Below, piece by piece: positions 12,837-24,264 of a stretch of DNA of 64,000 bases; position 1 is the first letter of the stretch, and each line of letters begins with the position of its first letter. Source of the stretch: Nageia nagi (taxonomy: Eukaryota; Pinophyta); the NCBI GenBank assembly GCA_050084985.1, contig JBITNC010000001.1:92504001-92568000 (forward strand). Reading direction: 5' to 3'. Both the position numbers and the translations under genes were made by a program. Below the pieces are notes generated by a model. The model was not told the DNA's origin, searched no databases, and was given only the letters and a program-made list of their open reading frames with translations.

Positions 12837-13940
12837 TGTAATGTCCCCAAATTTGTAAAATGTCCACTTTCTTTCCTCTTAGAGTGTGATGTTCATGGCA
12901 AAGGAGGAGAAACCAAAAATAAATTAATTTAGGAGTATTTTATTAATATTTTGCATTTATTTCTATCACCAAGGCTAAAGAGACCCTTGAGGCACTCACC
13001 CTTGGATTTTATTTAATTAATTTGGCTCAATTATTTGTAATTAATGTAATATTAGTCTCTCATAATGGGATGTTGCATTTATGAGCCATTTATCTTGTAA
13101 TTTGGCATCTCTAGGAAACCATTATGGGATGTTGGGCTTCCTAGGTCCCTAGATGATTTGATTTGTCATCCTAAGACACCAGAAGAGGGACATTACACTT
13201 TGGGTGATTCCAAGGTATGAGAGATCTTGTTATAAAAGGATATGGGATGCATCATCTGGGGAGGTAGGAAGATCATTAGAGTTTATCTCTTTTTGAGGGT
13301 TAGCAACTAGTGGAGTTGCAGCTTTCTAGCTAGCTTAGTGGGAGAGCTTGAGCTAGTGTGGAGGAGTTCTTACCTAAGCTAGGATAGTAGCTTGAGCCAG
13401 TGAGGTGGAGTTACTAGAGTAGCTCGAGCCAGTGAGGTGGAGTTACTGGAATAGTTTGAACTAGTGTGGTGGAACTATTCCATCCTAGATCTAGATCCAA
13501 CCAGTGGGGTAGATCTAGATCTAGCTAGTGCAACCATATTCCACATCTAGATCTAACCTACCAAATCAGTGTGAGGAGGCATGTCCTAGATCTAGACCAA
13601 CCAAATCAATGTGAGGAGGCTCATCCAGCATTGGGGAGAAGAGATTGAAGAACTTGTAAGGCTAGATCATCCAAATCTACTTTATGAGGGCAAACATCCC
13701 CCTTCTTAAGCATTTGGGTATTTTTCCTTGAGTATTGTACTTGTCCATTTGGGACATCCCAACTCTTGAAGAATAAAATTCATTTTTGGCTCTATTTCTT
13801 GTTCAATTTGCAGATTTGATTTGAATTGAGCTAGATAGAAAAATATATAAATATATATAAATTCCTAAGTAGTGATATTTCAACTTTGGAATATTACACT
13901 TTAACAAAAATTGCATTTTGTGAGTTTTGGGGATATTACA
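12837..13940 (+). repeat. 5' LTR of element B
   Basis: 1104 bp, TG...CA, matching 25728-26825 with mostly transition differences. A TATA-like ttataaaagg lies near 13229, with a counterpart near 26121. The R/U5 part holds degenerate direct repeats of about 30 bp around 13340-13460 (core gagccagtgaggtggagtta) and tagatct-rich repeats at 13480-13640. The other LTR lacks part of one repeat. Confidence 0.9.
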
Positions 13941-13941
13941 G

Positions 13942-13953
13942 TGGTATCAGAGC
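13942..13953 (+). promoter_or_regulatory. Primer binding site of element B (initiator tRNA-Met)
   Basis: TGGTATCAGAGC, one base after the LTR end, is a perfect match to the usual plant initiator tRNA-Met site. Confidence 0.9.
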
Positions 13954-13981
13954 CTATTTTCCTACCAGCCTATACTAGCTC

Positions 13982-14924
13982 ATGCTACCCAAGATCTATA
14001 ATTACTACTTGAGAGGAAGAAGTGATCCTAATTACCAACTGAGCTTGGAGGAGAGAGACATAACAAATCTAGAGGGATCTAAAGAGTGGGAGGAAGTTGG
14101 ACAATGGAACATGGCCAATTCCAACATAGCCATCCTGGATGCATTAAGGAAGATGATAGAGCAATTGCAGATACTCATGTCCCAAAGAGGGAACTAGACT
14201 CCACCACCTAGCTGGGAGAATAGAAATAGCCAAGGAGAGAGCTCATCTAGGGCTAGATCTCATTACTGGAAGTTTGTACCTATTCCACCTAAGCCTCTTT
14301 TCAGAAAAGAGGAAGATCTAGAGGAGATCTATCGAAGACATCAAGAGAGGCTTGACCAATGGTTTGATGAGTACATGGCCAAACTAGTAGAGTACAGAAA
14401 CATCATATCTTTCCAAGAATTTCATGGATAATTGGAGGGAGGACAAGGAGGACACCCACCTATCTTTAAGGAGCCATTGCAGAAGATCTAATTAGAGAAA
14501 TTTGATGGAGGTGCAAGGATCTCAACAAGAGGATGGATTCACCAACTCCAAACATACCTATCTTTCAATTCCATGGTAGAAGATGAGGCCATATGTTTTA
14601 CCACACTCTCCCTGAAGGGATGAGCCTATGAGTGGTAGCACCATGGATTGAAAATTTTGGGCATGACCAGATCTCAACTTTTGATGAATTTTGCCAAAGG
14701 TTGCTAGAATGTTTTGAAAAGAAGACTAAAGAAATTTACTTCCATGAGCTCCTCAAGATCCAATAGAAAGGTACAATTGAAGAATATGTAGATGAGTTTA
14801 TGAATGTTTCTATTATGGTTTCAGATTTGTCAAAAGCTAGAAGGATGGCTATGTTCATGGAGGTTTTGAATGAAAATATCAGAGCATCTATCAAAGCATT
14901 TGAGCCAAATGATCTTGATGAGGT
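13982..14924 (+). pseudogene. gag (N-terminal part) of element B
   Basis: The frame opens at 13982 (MLPKIYNYYLRG...). It continues past a stop (TAG at about 14195) through a Pro/Arg/Glu-rich linker into a Ty3/Gypsy gag domain. Recognisable parts are the FDGG segment near 14505, the WIHQLQTYL helix near 14535, the AYEWW signature near 14625 and an EEYVDEFMNVS helix near 14780. At least three stops and one frameshift (near 14650-14670) break it. It is then cut at 14924 by Copia C and resumes at 24265. The role was formation of the cytoplasmic virus-like particle. Confidence 0.8.
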
Positions 14925-16908
14925 TGTTGGACTTTGAGTGACACTGAGAGGGGGGGTGAATCAGTGTATATATAAAAAAAATAATCAATTTAACCTTCTT
15001 AAATTAAGATGGATTAAAAGCTAGAGAAAATTGAGCAAGCACACCAAGTACATCACACAACACCAGATATAACGAGGTTCACCAGATTGGCTACATCCTT
15101 GAAAATGACTGCTTGGAATCCAATCCAAATCTAGTCATTAAAGAAAGCTTACAGATTCATAGCACCAACTGTGAAGGGTAGCACCAACTACCACTTTAAA
15201 GAATAGCAGCACCTACTGCTTGGAGCACCAACTCCAGCTATCAAGCACCCACTTGATACAACATTCAAAAAGGAGGAAAGAATACAGTTCTAGAAGACCC
15301 TCAATGGTCTAGCTCTAATGCTCATTGTTTGATCACTACACACAGCTCCAAAGTAACATAGTTAAACAATCACTATGTTCTCTACATATTCATTTGCTCA
15401 CTTCACATACACCTGATACTCCCCTCTTCTATGCTATTCCCTCTCCACTACACACTTCTCTACTCACCTGTTTTCACTCTATCTACAATCCACTCTTCAC
15501 GTACATTCCTACAACCGTTACACATCAAGAAAACCCCCCATGAAATTGTTCCTATCATAACACATTATCAAAAACAAACTAAAAGGGAATATTTATTTGT
15601 AACTGCTCCTACACTAAGAGAGTTCACTATCCGAGACTGCAACTATTGTAACTAACGAACGCTCCTATTGCTCAAATAGAGTTGTTCAGACAAGTATAGC
15701 TCTTTCTCCACTGATTTTAGAGATTTGACAGTATCTAATTATTTAGTTCTGGAGTCTCTTTCTATAGCCTAGAGATTGACTAGCTTACCGGATGTTTATT
15801 GTATTCACCATGATGTCATCATCTCTGGACTCTGAAAGAGAGTTCCAAGGTATTTGCGTGGCCTACTAGCTTATTGGATGTTTATTGTATTCACCATGAT
15901 GTCATCATCTCCAGACTCTGAAAGAGAGTTCCAAGATATCTGTGGCCTTCCAGACTTTTCAACACCAACTGCTAACGTCATCTTCTATGGACTCCAAAAG
16001 TAGAGTAAAACACTTCCCACGATGTCCACACCATGATGTCATCATCTTCAGACTTTAGAAGAGAGTTCCAAGGTATCTGTGTGGCCTTCTAGACTTTTCA
16101 ACACCAACTACTAACATCATCTTCTCTGGACTTCAAAAGTAGAGTAAAATGCTTCCCACGATGTCTGTGCTGATGTCATTTCTAAAAAAAGAAACTTAAA
16201 GATGTGATCTAACTTCTCACTATCCTTGTTGCTTCTAAGATATTCTATTTATTGGCTCCAGCTATTTGATCTCTCTTTATTGTTCTCATCTCTACATTCC
16301 AGAATGTTTTACTCATAGGCTCTAGTTATATGATCACTCCTTGCTGACCTCATCATCTCTGGGACCCAGTTTCATTCAAAAATGTGAACATTATTCTCCC
16401 CATGACATCATCTTCATGCTTCTAGAATGCTCTACTCTCTTTCTTCGAAACCTGATTTTCTTTTTTTTTCACGACTGAGCTTTTATCATTTCATTCTGGA
16501 ATGCTTAATCTACTGACTCCTACCTTTTTAATCACCCCTTGCTAACCTCATCATCTCCAGAACCTGGTTTCATTCAAAAATGTGAGCATCATTCTTCCCG
16601 TGACATCATCTCTTCCCTCCAGAATGTTTTACTCACTGGCATCGACTATTTGATCGCTCCTTGCTAACCTCATCACTTCTAGGCTCTGGTTTTGGGTTAA
16701 GGCCTGAAATCACTGACATCATCTCTTTCGAAATGCTTTATTTACTGACCCTAGCTTTTTAATTCCTCTTGCTGACCTCATCACTTCTGGGATCTGGTCT
16801 TTACTAAAATGTGATTATCTTATCCTCCTTGCTGACCTCATCACCTCTGGAACCCGGTCTTTACCAAAACCATGTGTTGACAACAATAACAATCACACAT
16901 GCTCAATA
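14925..16908 (-). repeat. 3' LTR of Copia C, with internal tandem repeats
   Basis: It matches 22277-24259 along its length, with mainly C/T and G/A differences. It starts TGTTGGACTTTG and ends ...CTCAATA here versus ...CTCAACA in the other copy. Two repeat fields are shared by both LTRs. One has units beginning caccatgatgtcatcatct at about 15808, 15892 and 16031. The other has degenerate units around ttgctgacctcatcatctc between about 16340 and 16860. A short agcaccaact repeat occupies 15160-15240. Confidence 0.92.
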
Positions 16909-17115
16909 ATCTCCCCCTTTGGAATTATTGGCAACACCACTTGATCAAACACCAGCATCGGGACTTTTCTCTCCCCCTTTGTCAATAATAACAAAGGGCA
17001 TTTACAGACTCCCCCTGAGTCCATACATGACATTCTTAGGAAATCAGTAGTATGCATACAAAAACAAGATACACAGAAGTAATATAGGAAGGAAAAAATA
17101 AACACTCCCCCTGAG
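16909..17115 (-). promoter_or_regulatory. Polypurine tract cluster of Copia C
   Basis: Directly inside the 3' LTR the minus strand has caaagggggagat (16909-16921), the expected plus-strand primer. Three more tracts of the aaagggggag or cagggggag type follow at about 16971-16980, 17009-17018 and 17105-17114. The repeated tracts lie between the end of pol and the LTR. Open frames here do not resemble known proteins. Confidence 0.7.
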
Positions 17116-17135
17116 AATGTGACATCCAGAACTAG

Positions 17136-17795
17136 CTAATGCTTGGGAAGGACAACAACTCCTAGCTTGTTTCGAAGATATTCGAAGACGTCTTTGGGCA
17201 AAGGCTTTGTAAAGATGTCTGCTACTTGCTCTGTGGTTGGAACAAAATCCAACTATACTTCTCCTTGCACCACTCTTTCTTTTAGAAAGTGATATCTGAT
17301 TGCAATATGCTTTGTTTGTGAGTGCATAATAGGATTTTTTGATATATTGATTGCACTTATGTTATCACAAAGAACTGATATGGGCTCATTAATCTGTATA
17401 CCAAAATCTTTTAGCATCTGCTTCATTCATAGAATCTATGTGCAACAAGAAGTTGCTGCTATATACTCAGCTTCTACTGTAGATAAGGATACTAAGTCTT
17501 GCTTTTTACTGTGCTAGCCAACAAGATTATTACCCAAATAAAATGCTCCTCCACTGGTGCTCTTCCTATCATCCATGCATCCTGCCCAGTCTACATCTGA
17601 AAAGGTAGTAAGTGTAAAGTCCTTTCCTCTAGGATACCATAAACCATATTCTACTGTACCTTTGAGATATCTAAATATTCTCTTTACTGTAGTAACATGT
17701 GTTTCTTTGGGATTTGCTTGAAATCGAGCAACCATACATATTGCTTGAAGAATATCCGATCTAGTAGCTGTCAAATATAATAAACTTCCAATCAT
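17136..17795 (-). pseudogene. RNase H domain of Copia C pol
   Basis: Degrades RNA in the RNA/DNA hybrid during reverse transcription. The frame opens with MIGSLLYLTATRSDI (17795-17750), continues with RIFRYLKGT and the catalytic-region DVDWAG (the common form is DADWAG) followed by DRKSTSG near 17570. After stops near 17514 it reads an EAEYIAAT-type motif near 17470, a region with HIAIRYHFL near 17290, and ends ...VVVLPKH then TAG at 17136-17138. A few nonsense codons interrupt an otherwise continuous frame. It would be the last part of the polyprotein. Confidence 0.85.
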
Positions 17796-18746
17796 TGACC
17801 TGTATTATGTTTGATCTACTATTGGTGCTTTATCATCCTTGCTTAATTTGTAGCCTATCATCATAGGGGTGCTCACAGGTTTATAGTCTTCCATGTTAAA
17901 CTTCTTCAACATCTCCTTAACATACTTGGTTTGAGAAATGAACATGCCATTCTTCAACTGATTGATTTGTAAGCTAAGAAAAAATGCAAGCTCACCTATC
18001 ATAGACATCTCGAATTCTATTTGCATGTTGTTAGCAAGATTTTTACATAGCTCATTCTTGCTTCCTCCAAAAATTATATCATCTACATAGACAACAATAA
18101 TTAGCTAATTTTCCTTTTCTGATTTAATGTATAAATTGCTATCCACCATTCCTTTTCTAAAACCTTACTACTGAAGATATGTATCAAGTCTGGAGTACCA
18201 TGCTCGAGGTGCCTGTTTTAAACCATACAGAGCCTTCTTTAGTTTGCATACTAGATTAGGATTCTCTCCCAATTAGAAACCATCTGGCTGTTCAATATAG
18301 ACTTCTTCCTTAATTTTGCCATTTAGAAAGGCTGATTTTACATCCATTTGATAAACTTTAAAGTCTTTATACACTACAAAAGCTAAAAACATGCGAATAG
18401 CTTCTAATCTAGCTACAGGTGCAAAAGTTTCTTCAAAATCAATTCCTTCAACTTGAGCATATCCCTTGCAGACAAGTCTAGCTTTATTTCAAACCACTAT
18501 CCCATATTCATTCAACTTATTGTAAAAAATCCACTTTGTGCCAATCACATTTTTGTTGGCTGGTCTAGGAACGAGTTCCCATGTTTCATTCTTTTCAATT
18601 TGAGTGAGTTCTTCCTCCATTGCTTTCATCCAGCTTTCATCTTGGCTAGCTTCTGAGACATTTTTAGGCTCTATATTAGATAGGAGAGAATAGGTGCATG
18701 AAACCCCTCTGCGAGTTTGGATGCCTGTATGAAACTCACCGATGAT
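17796..18746 (-). pseudogene. Reverse transcriptase domain of Copia C pol
   Basis: RNA-dependent DNA polymerase. Visible on the minus strand: the segment with W.VKPANKNV-type residues near 18560, the [13 protein letters not shown]-like region near 18200-18235, the active-site box YVDDIIFGG with both aspartates intact (Tyr-Val-Asp-Asp at 18078-18089), and the ELAFFLSLQINQ segment near 17980 followed by KYVKEMLKKFNM. Several codons are stops, but the frame is kept from the integrase through to RNase H. The intact YVDD contrasts with the damaged box in Copia A. Confidence 0.85.
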
Positions 18747-19709
18747 TTACTCTTGTGGATGATCCTTATGCCATCTATTTGGTGGAGTTTTTGAATTTTC
18801 ATCTTCTTTCAACTCATTTTCTGAAGCACTATTTGGGTTACTTGGCAAATTTGAATCTTCTAGTTTCTTTACTTGTGATTGCTGTACAGGAGGCTTAGAT
18901 TTGTTTTTATTCTTTTTGTCTTCTTCAATTGAATCTTGATAGGCAGGAAGATCATCATCATCATTTCTCTTGGGAAGATCTCTTTTCTCATCAACATGAA
19001 CATCAGCACTATCAATGATTATTTTTGTCCTTTTATTGTAACACTTGTAGGCTTTGCTCTTCGAAGAGTAACCAAGAAAGATACCTTCATTAGATCTATC
19101 CTCAAACTTTCCTAAATTTTCTTCTATTCTCTTGATATAGCATTTACTACCAAAGATCTTGAAGTGCCTCACTGTAGCTCTTCTTCCAAACTATAATTCA
19201 TATGGTGTTCTATCCTCATGTGGTCGCATCATACATCTATTTTGAATATGCACTGCAGTATGCACTGCTTCTTTCCAGAACCTATCAGCAACCTTGCTTT
19301 CTATCAGCATGGTTTGAGCCATTTCTTGTACTGCTCTATTTTTTCTTTCAACTACTCCATTTTGTTGTGGAGTTCTTGCTACAGAGAATTGTCTTTTAAT
19401 TCTGTGTTGTATGCAAAACTCAAAAAACTCATCAGAAGTGAACTCACCTCCTCTATCTGAGTGAAGACATTTAATTCTCCTCTCTATCTGATTTTCTACT
19501 TGATTTTTAAATGCTTTAAACATTTCAAAAGCTTCAGATTTATGTTTCAAAAATTGCACCCAAGTCATTCTTGAATAATCATCTATGAATAGAATAAAAT
19601 ACTTATCTCCATTGACGCTTTGTGTTCTCATTGGTCCGCATAGGTCAGTGTGTATGATTTCCAATGGTCTACTTGTGTGATATTCTTTCACTTTGAACTT
19701 TGCCTGAGT
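18747..19709 (-). pseudogene. Integrase domain of Copia C pol
   Basis: Catalyses insertion of the cDNA. The catalytic DDE triad is visible: the first Asp in HTDLCGP near 19650, the second in HSDRGGEFTS near 19465, and the Glu in NGVVERKNR near 19360. A C-terminal FGSKCYIK...GIFLGYSSKSKAYKCYN region follows (19160-19040), then a Lys/Glu/Asp/Ser-rich linker before RT. The frame is open for 166 codons (19691-19191) and again for 141 codons (19172-18747), with stops at about 19707 and between these segments. The stop near 19707 is a TAA where Gln would fit. Confidence 0.88.
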
Positions 19710-20366
19710 TTACTTTCCCCTCTGGCATGAATCACAAATATCATTTGCTAGTTTGCTAATACTAGGCATATCTCTTACTGCTCTTTTTGAGCAAATGTTC
19801 ATCAAGTTTTTAAAATAGATGTGTCCCAATCTCTTATGCCATAGCCAATCATCACTCTCCTTTCCTAAAAGACATGATCCCTCTAAAATATCTGATAAGG
19901 TGTATAAATTACCATAGGTTCTTGTACCAACTGCTACAAGTCTACCACTATTTGCCCTTCGGATCTCACAACCATGTTTTTTGAAAATTACATCATGTCC
20001 TTTGTCACATATTTGACTGATGCTCAACAAATTATGCTTTAGTCCCACAACAAATAATACCTCTTTAGATCTGATGTTGCTGTCATTTATTTTGACTATC
20101 CCTTTGCCGATAATCTATGTGCCATCATTATTTCCAAATCTTACTGACCCACCTTCATATTCCTATAGTTTTTGAAATTTCTTCTTGTCACCTGTCATGT
20201 GACTTGAGCATCCGCTGTCTAATATCCATGGTGATGGTTTGTCTTGAGCTTTTAATATTGTTTGAATGATTAAAGACTCTTTATCCTCTCTAAGTTTCTC
20301 CTTTTCTTTCCAGACTTGTTTTACTTTTATTTCAGCTTCTTGTTTTTTATTATACTTTTCTTCTTC
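19710..20366 (-). pseudogene. Protease and gag-pre-integrase region of Copia C
   Basis: The aspartic protease active site reads WILDSGCSSHMTG, with the Asp at 20217-20219; this is the typical Copia retropepsin. It lies in the same frame as gag, separated from it by one TAG just below 20367, and two further TAG codons interrupt the protease. The gag-pre-integrase segment (20048-19710) starts GLKHNLLSISQICDKGHDV and carries the HHCC zinc site: WHKRLGH near 19850 and CDSCQRGK near 19715. The polyprotein would be cut by this protease inside the particle. Confidence 0.87.
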
Positions 20367-22212
20367 CTATGGATGACTGCTCTGAAACTGTTTATTCTGT
20401 CTTATGGAAGGAAATTGTCTCGGTGGAAAGAACCTCATGCCATGATTATTTCTACAGAATCTGGCAATGTGTCCATATTCATAACAGTTGTAACACTCAA
20501 CTGGATACTCCATTAGTGGGCTGAATGCATTCCTAGTAACAAAGGTTCTTGGAGTGATATTATACTTACATTCAGAAATTTTATGTCCATATGCATTGCA
20601 TTTGAAACAATATCCATTGAAGGGATGGATGTAGCTATTATATTGCTGAGTACTTCTTGGTCCTGCATAGTGTCTTCTTCTAGAATGCACTTGAGTGAAG
20701 CCATCATCCTCCAGTCCTGAGATATCTTCCTTCTTCTTGGTTTCTTTTATGTTTTCCCTTTTTATGTCATTGGAAGATTGTCCTTGTTCATATCCTAGAC
20801 TAGATTTATCAGAAAACGTTCTTTGACTGTTAATGATTTCACTGAGTTTAGTTGACCTTCCTTCTAGATATTCAAAAGAGCTGATTTTCTTGGTGACTTT
20901 CTCTAGTTGCATACGTAGCCCAGTTATTTCTTCTTCAAGATTACTACAATTTTTAACTTTCACAAGAAGCTGTTCGTCCAAACTCTCATTTATCCTCTTA
21001 GATTCTTCCACTTCTATTTTTAAGTTTTCTATAATATTACTTGTATCATCAAACCTTTTTGAGAGTTTCTTATTTTTCTTTATTTCTTTATCCAGTTCAT
21101 TCAATGCTGTTATTAGTTCTTCTTCAAGATCAATCTCAATCTCATAGTCATTTTCTTCATCTATCTCTTCTTTTTTATGTTCTTGGTCATTTTGATTATC
21201 TCCATTCAGTTTCTCTTCAAATGCCATAAACAATGCTCCATTGTATTCTTTTTCTGATTCATTACTGGAATCATCATTAGTGGAGCCTTCATTTCTAGAT
21301 ATGAAGCTCTGTCCATTTGACCTTCTATTTCGAGCATGAGATTTCATTTTATGGTTTTTCTCAAAATATGATTCTTGATCATCTTTATCAGTTTTTCTAT
21401 ATGGACATTTTGAAATGAAATGACCAATACCACCATAGTTAAAACATTTAAATGATAGCTTGCCTTTATATTTACCTTTTCCCTTTTTTAGCTTTCTAAC
21501 AAAATTTGCTTTTGCTTCATTAGATTGTTCCTCATCGTCAGAATCTATTTTGGCTTTGGTACTGTTATTGGCTTTAAGCGCTGCTTCCTTTTCTGAATGT
21601 TTTGCTTTTTTGATCCTCATTTCATAAGTAGTCAATGATCCATGCATTTCATCCATGCTTAAAGTTTTCAAATTTTTTGCTTCTTCAATAGCAAACACCT
21701 TTGAATCAAAGAGAGATGTGAGAGATCGCAGTACCTTTTTCATGATGACATGATCTTCAATTTCTTCCCCAAGACCTCTGATTGCATTAGTAATTTCATT
21801 TACTCTCAACATGTATGCTTTGATGGTTTCATCTTCATTCATCTTTAGAACTTCGAATTGAGCTCTATGAGTTTGGAGTTTTTGCTTCCTTGACTTTATC
21901 ATCTCCTTTGTGAATGCTCTTCAACTTATTCCATATTTCTTTTGCAGATTTGCATGCCATAACTTTCACCAGTTCACTATCCACAAGACCACACATTAGA
22001 GCATTTCTTGCTTTTGCATCACATTCAAATGCCTTTCTTTCTGCTTCATCTGATGGACCTGTAGGGGGAGGAGTGTAACCCCTTTTAACAGCATCCCAAG
22101 TGTAAAAACCCAATGCACTGAGATAAGTCTTCATTTGAATTTTCCAGAAAGCATAATTGGTTCCATCAAAGAGAGGTGCCTTGTTAGATGAGAAACCTTC
22201 TCCGCTTGCCAT
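20367..22212 (-). pseudogene. gag of Copia C: UBN2-type gag, coiled coil, three zinc knuckles
   Basis: The start MASGEGFSSNKAPLFDGTNY (22212) is the usual Copia gag opening, with FWKIQMKTYL following. A frameshift near 21865-21900 breaks it after 115 codons; the next frame continues with LQTHRAQFEVLKMNEDETI and stays open for 511 codons to 20367. A first knuckle near 21430-21470 reads CFNYGGIGHFISKC, its second Cys replaced by Tyr. An Asp/Glu/Lys/Ser-rich stretch and a probable coiled coil (about 21150-20860) follow. Two further knuckles, CFKCNAYGHKISEC and CYNCYEYGHIARFC, lie near 20570-20615 and 20460-20500. This gag is long for a Copia element because of the coiled coil and the extra knuckles. 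Confidence 0.88.
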
Positions 22213-22262
22213 AGTGCCACTACCAGGATCTCCTTAGCTGTTATAGCCTAAGTAGGAACCTT

Positions 22263-22274
22263 GCTCTAATACCA
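22263..22274 (-). promoter_or_regulatory. Primer binding site of Copia C (initiator tRNA-Met)
   Basis: On the minus strand TGGTATTAGAGC lies two bases inside the 5' LTR. It differs from the consensus TGGTATCAGAGC by one C-to-T change. Confidence 0.88.
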
Positions 22275-22276
22275 AT

Positions 22277-24259
22277 TGTTGGACTTTGAGTGACACTAAG
22301 AGGGGGGGTGAATCAGTGTATATATAAAAAAAATAATCAATTTAACCTTCTTAAATTAAGATGGATTAAAAGCTAGAGAAAATTGAGCAAACACACCAAG
22401 TACATCACACAACACCAGATATAACAAGGTTCACCAGATTGGCTACATCCCCGAAAATGACTGCTTGGACTCCAATCCAAATCTAGTCATTAAAGAAAGC
22501 TTATAGATTCACAGCACCAACTATGAAGGGTAGCACCAACTACCACTTTAAAGAATAGTAGCACCTACTGCTTGGAGCACCAACTCCAACTATCAAGCAC
22601 CCACTTGATACAACATTCAAAAAGGAGAAAAGAATACAGTTCTAGAAGACCCTCAATGGTCTAGCTCTAATGCTCATTATTTGATCACTGCACACAGCTC
22701 CAAAGTAACATAGTTAAACAATCACTATGCTCTTTGCATATTTGTTTGCTCACTTCACATACACCTGATACTCCCCTCTTCCACGCTATTCCCTCTCCAC
22801 TACACACTTCTCTATTCGCCTATTTTCACTCTATCTACAATCCACTCTTCATGTACATTCCTACAACCGTTACATATCAAGAAAACCCCTCAGGAATCTA
22901 TTCCTATCATCACACATTATCAAAAACAAACTAAAAAGGAATCTTTATTTGTAACTGCTCCTACACTAAGAGAGTTCACTATCTGATACTGCAACTACTG
23001 TAACTGATGAATGCTTCTATTGCTCAAACAAAGTTATTCAGACAAGTAGAGCTCTTTCTCCATTGATTTCAAAGATTTGACAGTATTTGATTATTTAGTT
23101 CCGGAGTCTCTTTCTATAGCCTAGAGATTGACTAGCTTACCGGATGTTTATTGTATTCACCATGATGTCATCATCTCCGAACTCTGAAAGAGAGTTCCAA
23201 GGTATTTGCGTGGCCTACTAGCTTATCAGATGTTTATTGTATTCACCATGATATCATCATCTCTGGACTCTGGAAGAGAGTTCCAAGATATCTACGTGGC
23301 CTTCCAAACTTTTCAACACCAACTGCTAATGTCATCTTCTCTGGACTCCAAAAGTAGAGTAAAATGCTTCCTACGATGTCCACACCATGATGTCATCATC
23401 TCCAGACTTCGAAAGAGAGTTCCAAGGTATCTGCATGGCCTTCCAGACTTTTCAACACCAACTGCTAACGTCATCTTCTCTGGACTCCAGAAGTAGAGTA
23501 AAACACTTCCCATGATGTCCATGCTAATGTCATTTCCAGAAAAAAGAAACTTAAAGATGTGATCTGACTTCTCGCTGTCCTTGTTGCTTCTGAGATATTC
23601 TATTTACTGGCTCCAACTATTTGATCTCTCTTTGCTATTCTCATCTCTACATTCTGGAATGTTTTACTCATAGGCTCTGATTATTTGATCACTCCTTACT
23701 GACCTCATCATCTCTAGGACCCAATTTCATTCAAAAATGTGAACGTTGTTTTCCCTGTGATGTCATCTTCATGCTTCCGGAATGCTCTACTCTCTTTCTC
23801 CAGAACCTAGTTTTTTTTTTCACAACTGAGCTTTTATCATTTCATTCTGGAATGCTTAATCTACTGACTCCAGCCTTTTTAATCACCCCTTGCTGACCTC
23901 ATCATCTTTGGAACCCAGTTTCATTCAAAAATGTGAGCATCGTTCTTCCTGTGACATCATCTCTTTCCTCCAGAATGTTTTACTCACTATCACTAGCTAT
24001 TTGATCACTCCTTGCTGACCTCATCACTTTCAGGCTCTAGTTTTGGGTTAAGGCCTGAAATCGCTGACATCATCTCTTCTGAAATGCTTTATTTACTGAC
24101 CCTAGCTTCTTAATTTCCCTTGCTAACCTCATCACTTTTGGGATCTGGTCTTTACTAAAACATGACTGTCTTATCCTCCTTGCTGACCTCATCACCTCTG
24201 GAACCTGATCTTTACCAAAACCACGTGTTGACAACAATGACAATCACACATGCTCAACA
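22277..24259 (-). repeat. 5' LTR of Copia C
   Basis: Pairs with 14925-16908. Its terminal TG...CA is intact. The same internal repeat units occur at about 23157, 23246 and 23385 (caccatgat(g/a)tcatcatc) and in the ctgacctcatcatc field at 23690-24210, so these repeats were present in the active element before insertion. An open frame at 23206-23496 only reflects the repeats. Confidence 0.92.
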
Positions 24260-24264
24260 GAGGT

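Larger units (their letters stand above)
14925..24259 (-). mobile_element. Full-length Copia LTR retrotransposon C
   Basis: 9335 bp with LTRs of about 1984 and 1983 bp (14925-16908, 22277-24259), target duplication gaggt at 14920-14924 and 24260-24264, a primer site at 22263-22274 and a purine tract at 16909-16921. The gag-pol runs from 22212 down to a stop at 17136. Gag, protease, gag-pre-integrase, integrase, RT and RNase H appear in Copia order. From 21902 down to 17136 the domains checked share one minus-strand frame; a frameshift near 21865-21900 separates the first 115 codons. Remaining damage is scattered in-frame stops, so it looks much younger than A. It is inactive as it stands. Confidence 0.93.

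Noticed and set aside
15325-15655. Open frames in the Copia C LTR (and the matching one near 22734-22934)
   Set aside because: They lie in LTR sequence, contain no start context or domain, and recur only because the LTR is duplicated.
20833-21229. Ser/Leu/Phe-rich plus-strand frames
   Set aside because: They are the reverse complement of the Copia C gag coiled-coil coding region.
23206-23496. Apparent 96-residue repeat protein
   Set aside because: It is the translation of tandem repeats in the Copia C 5' LTR; the other LTR does not keep the frame open.
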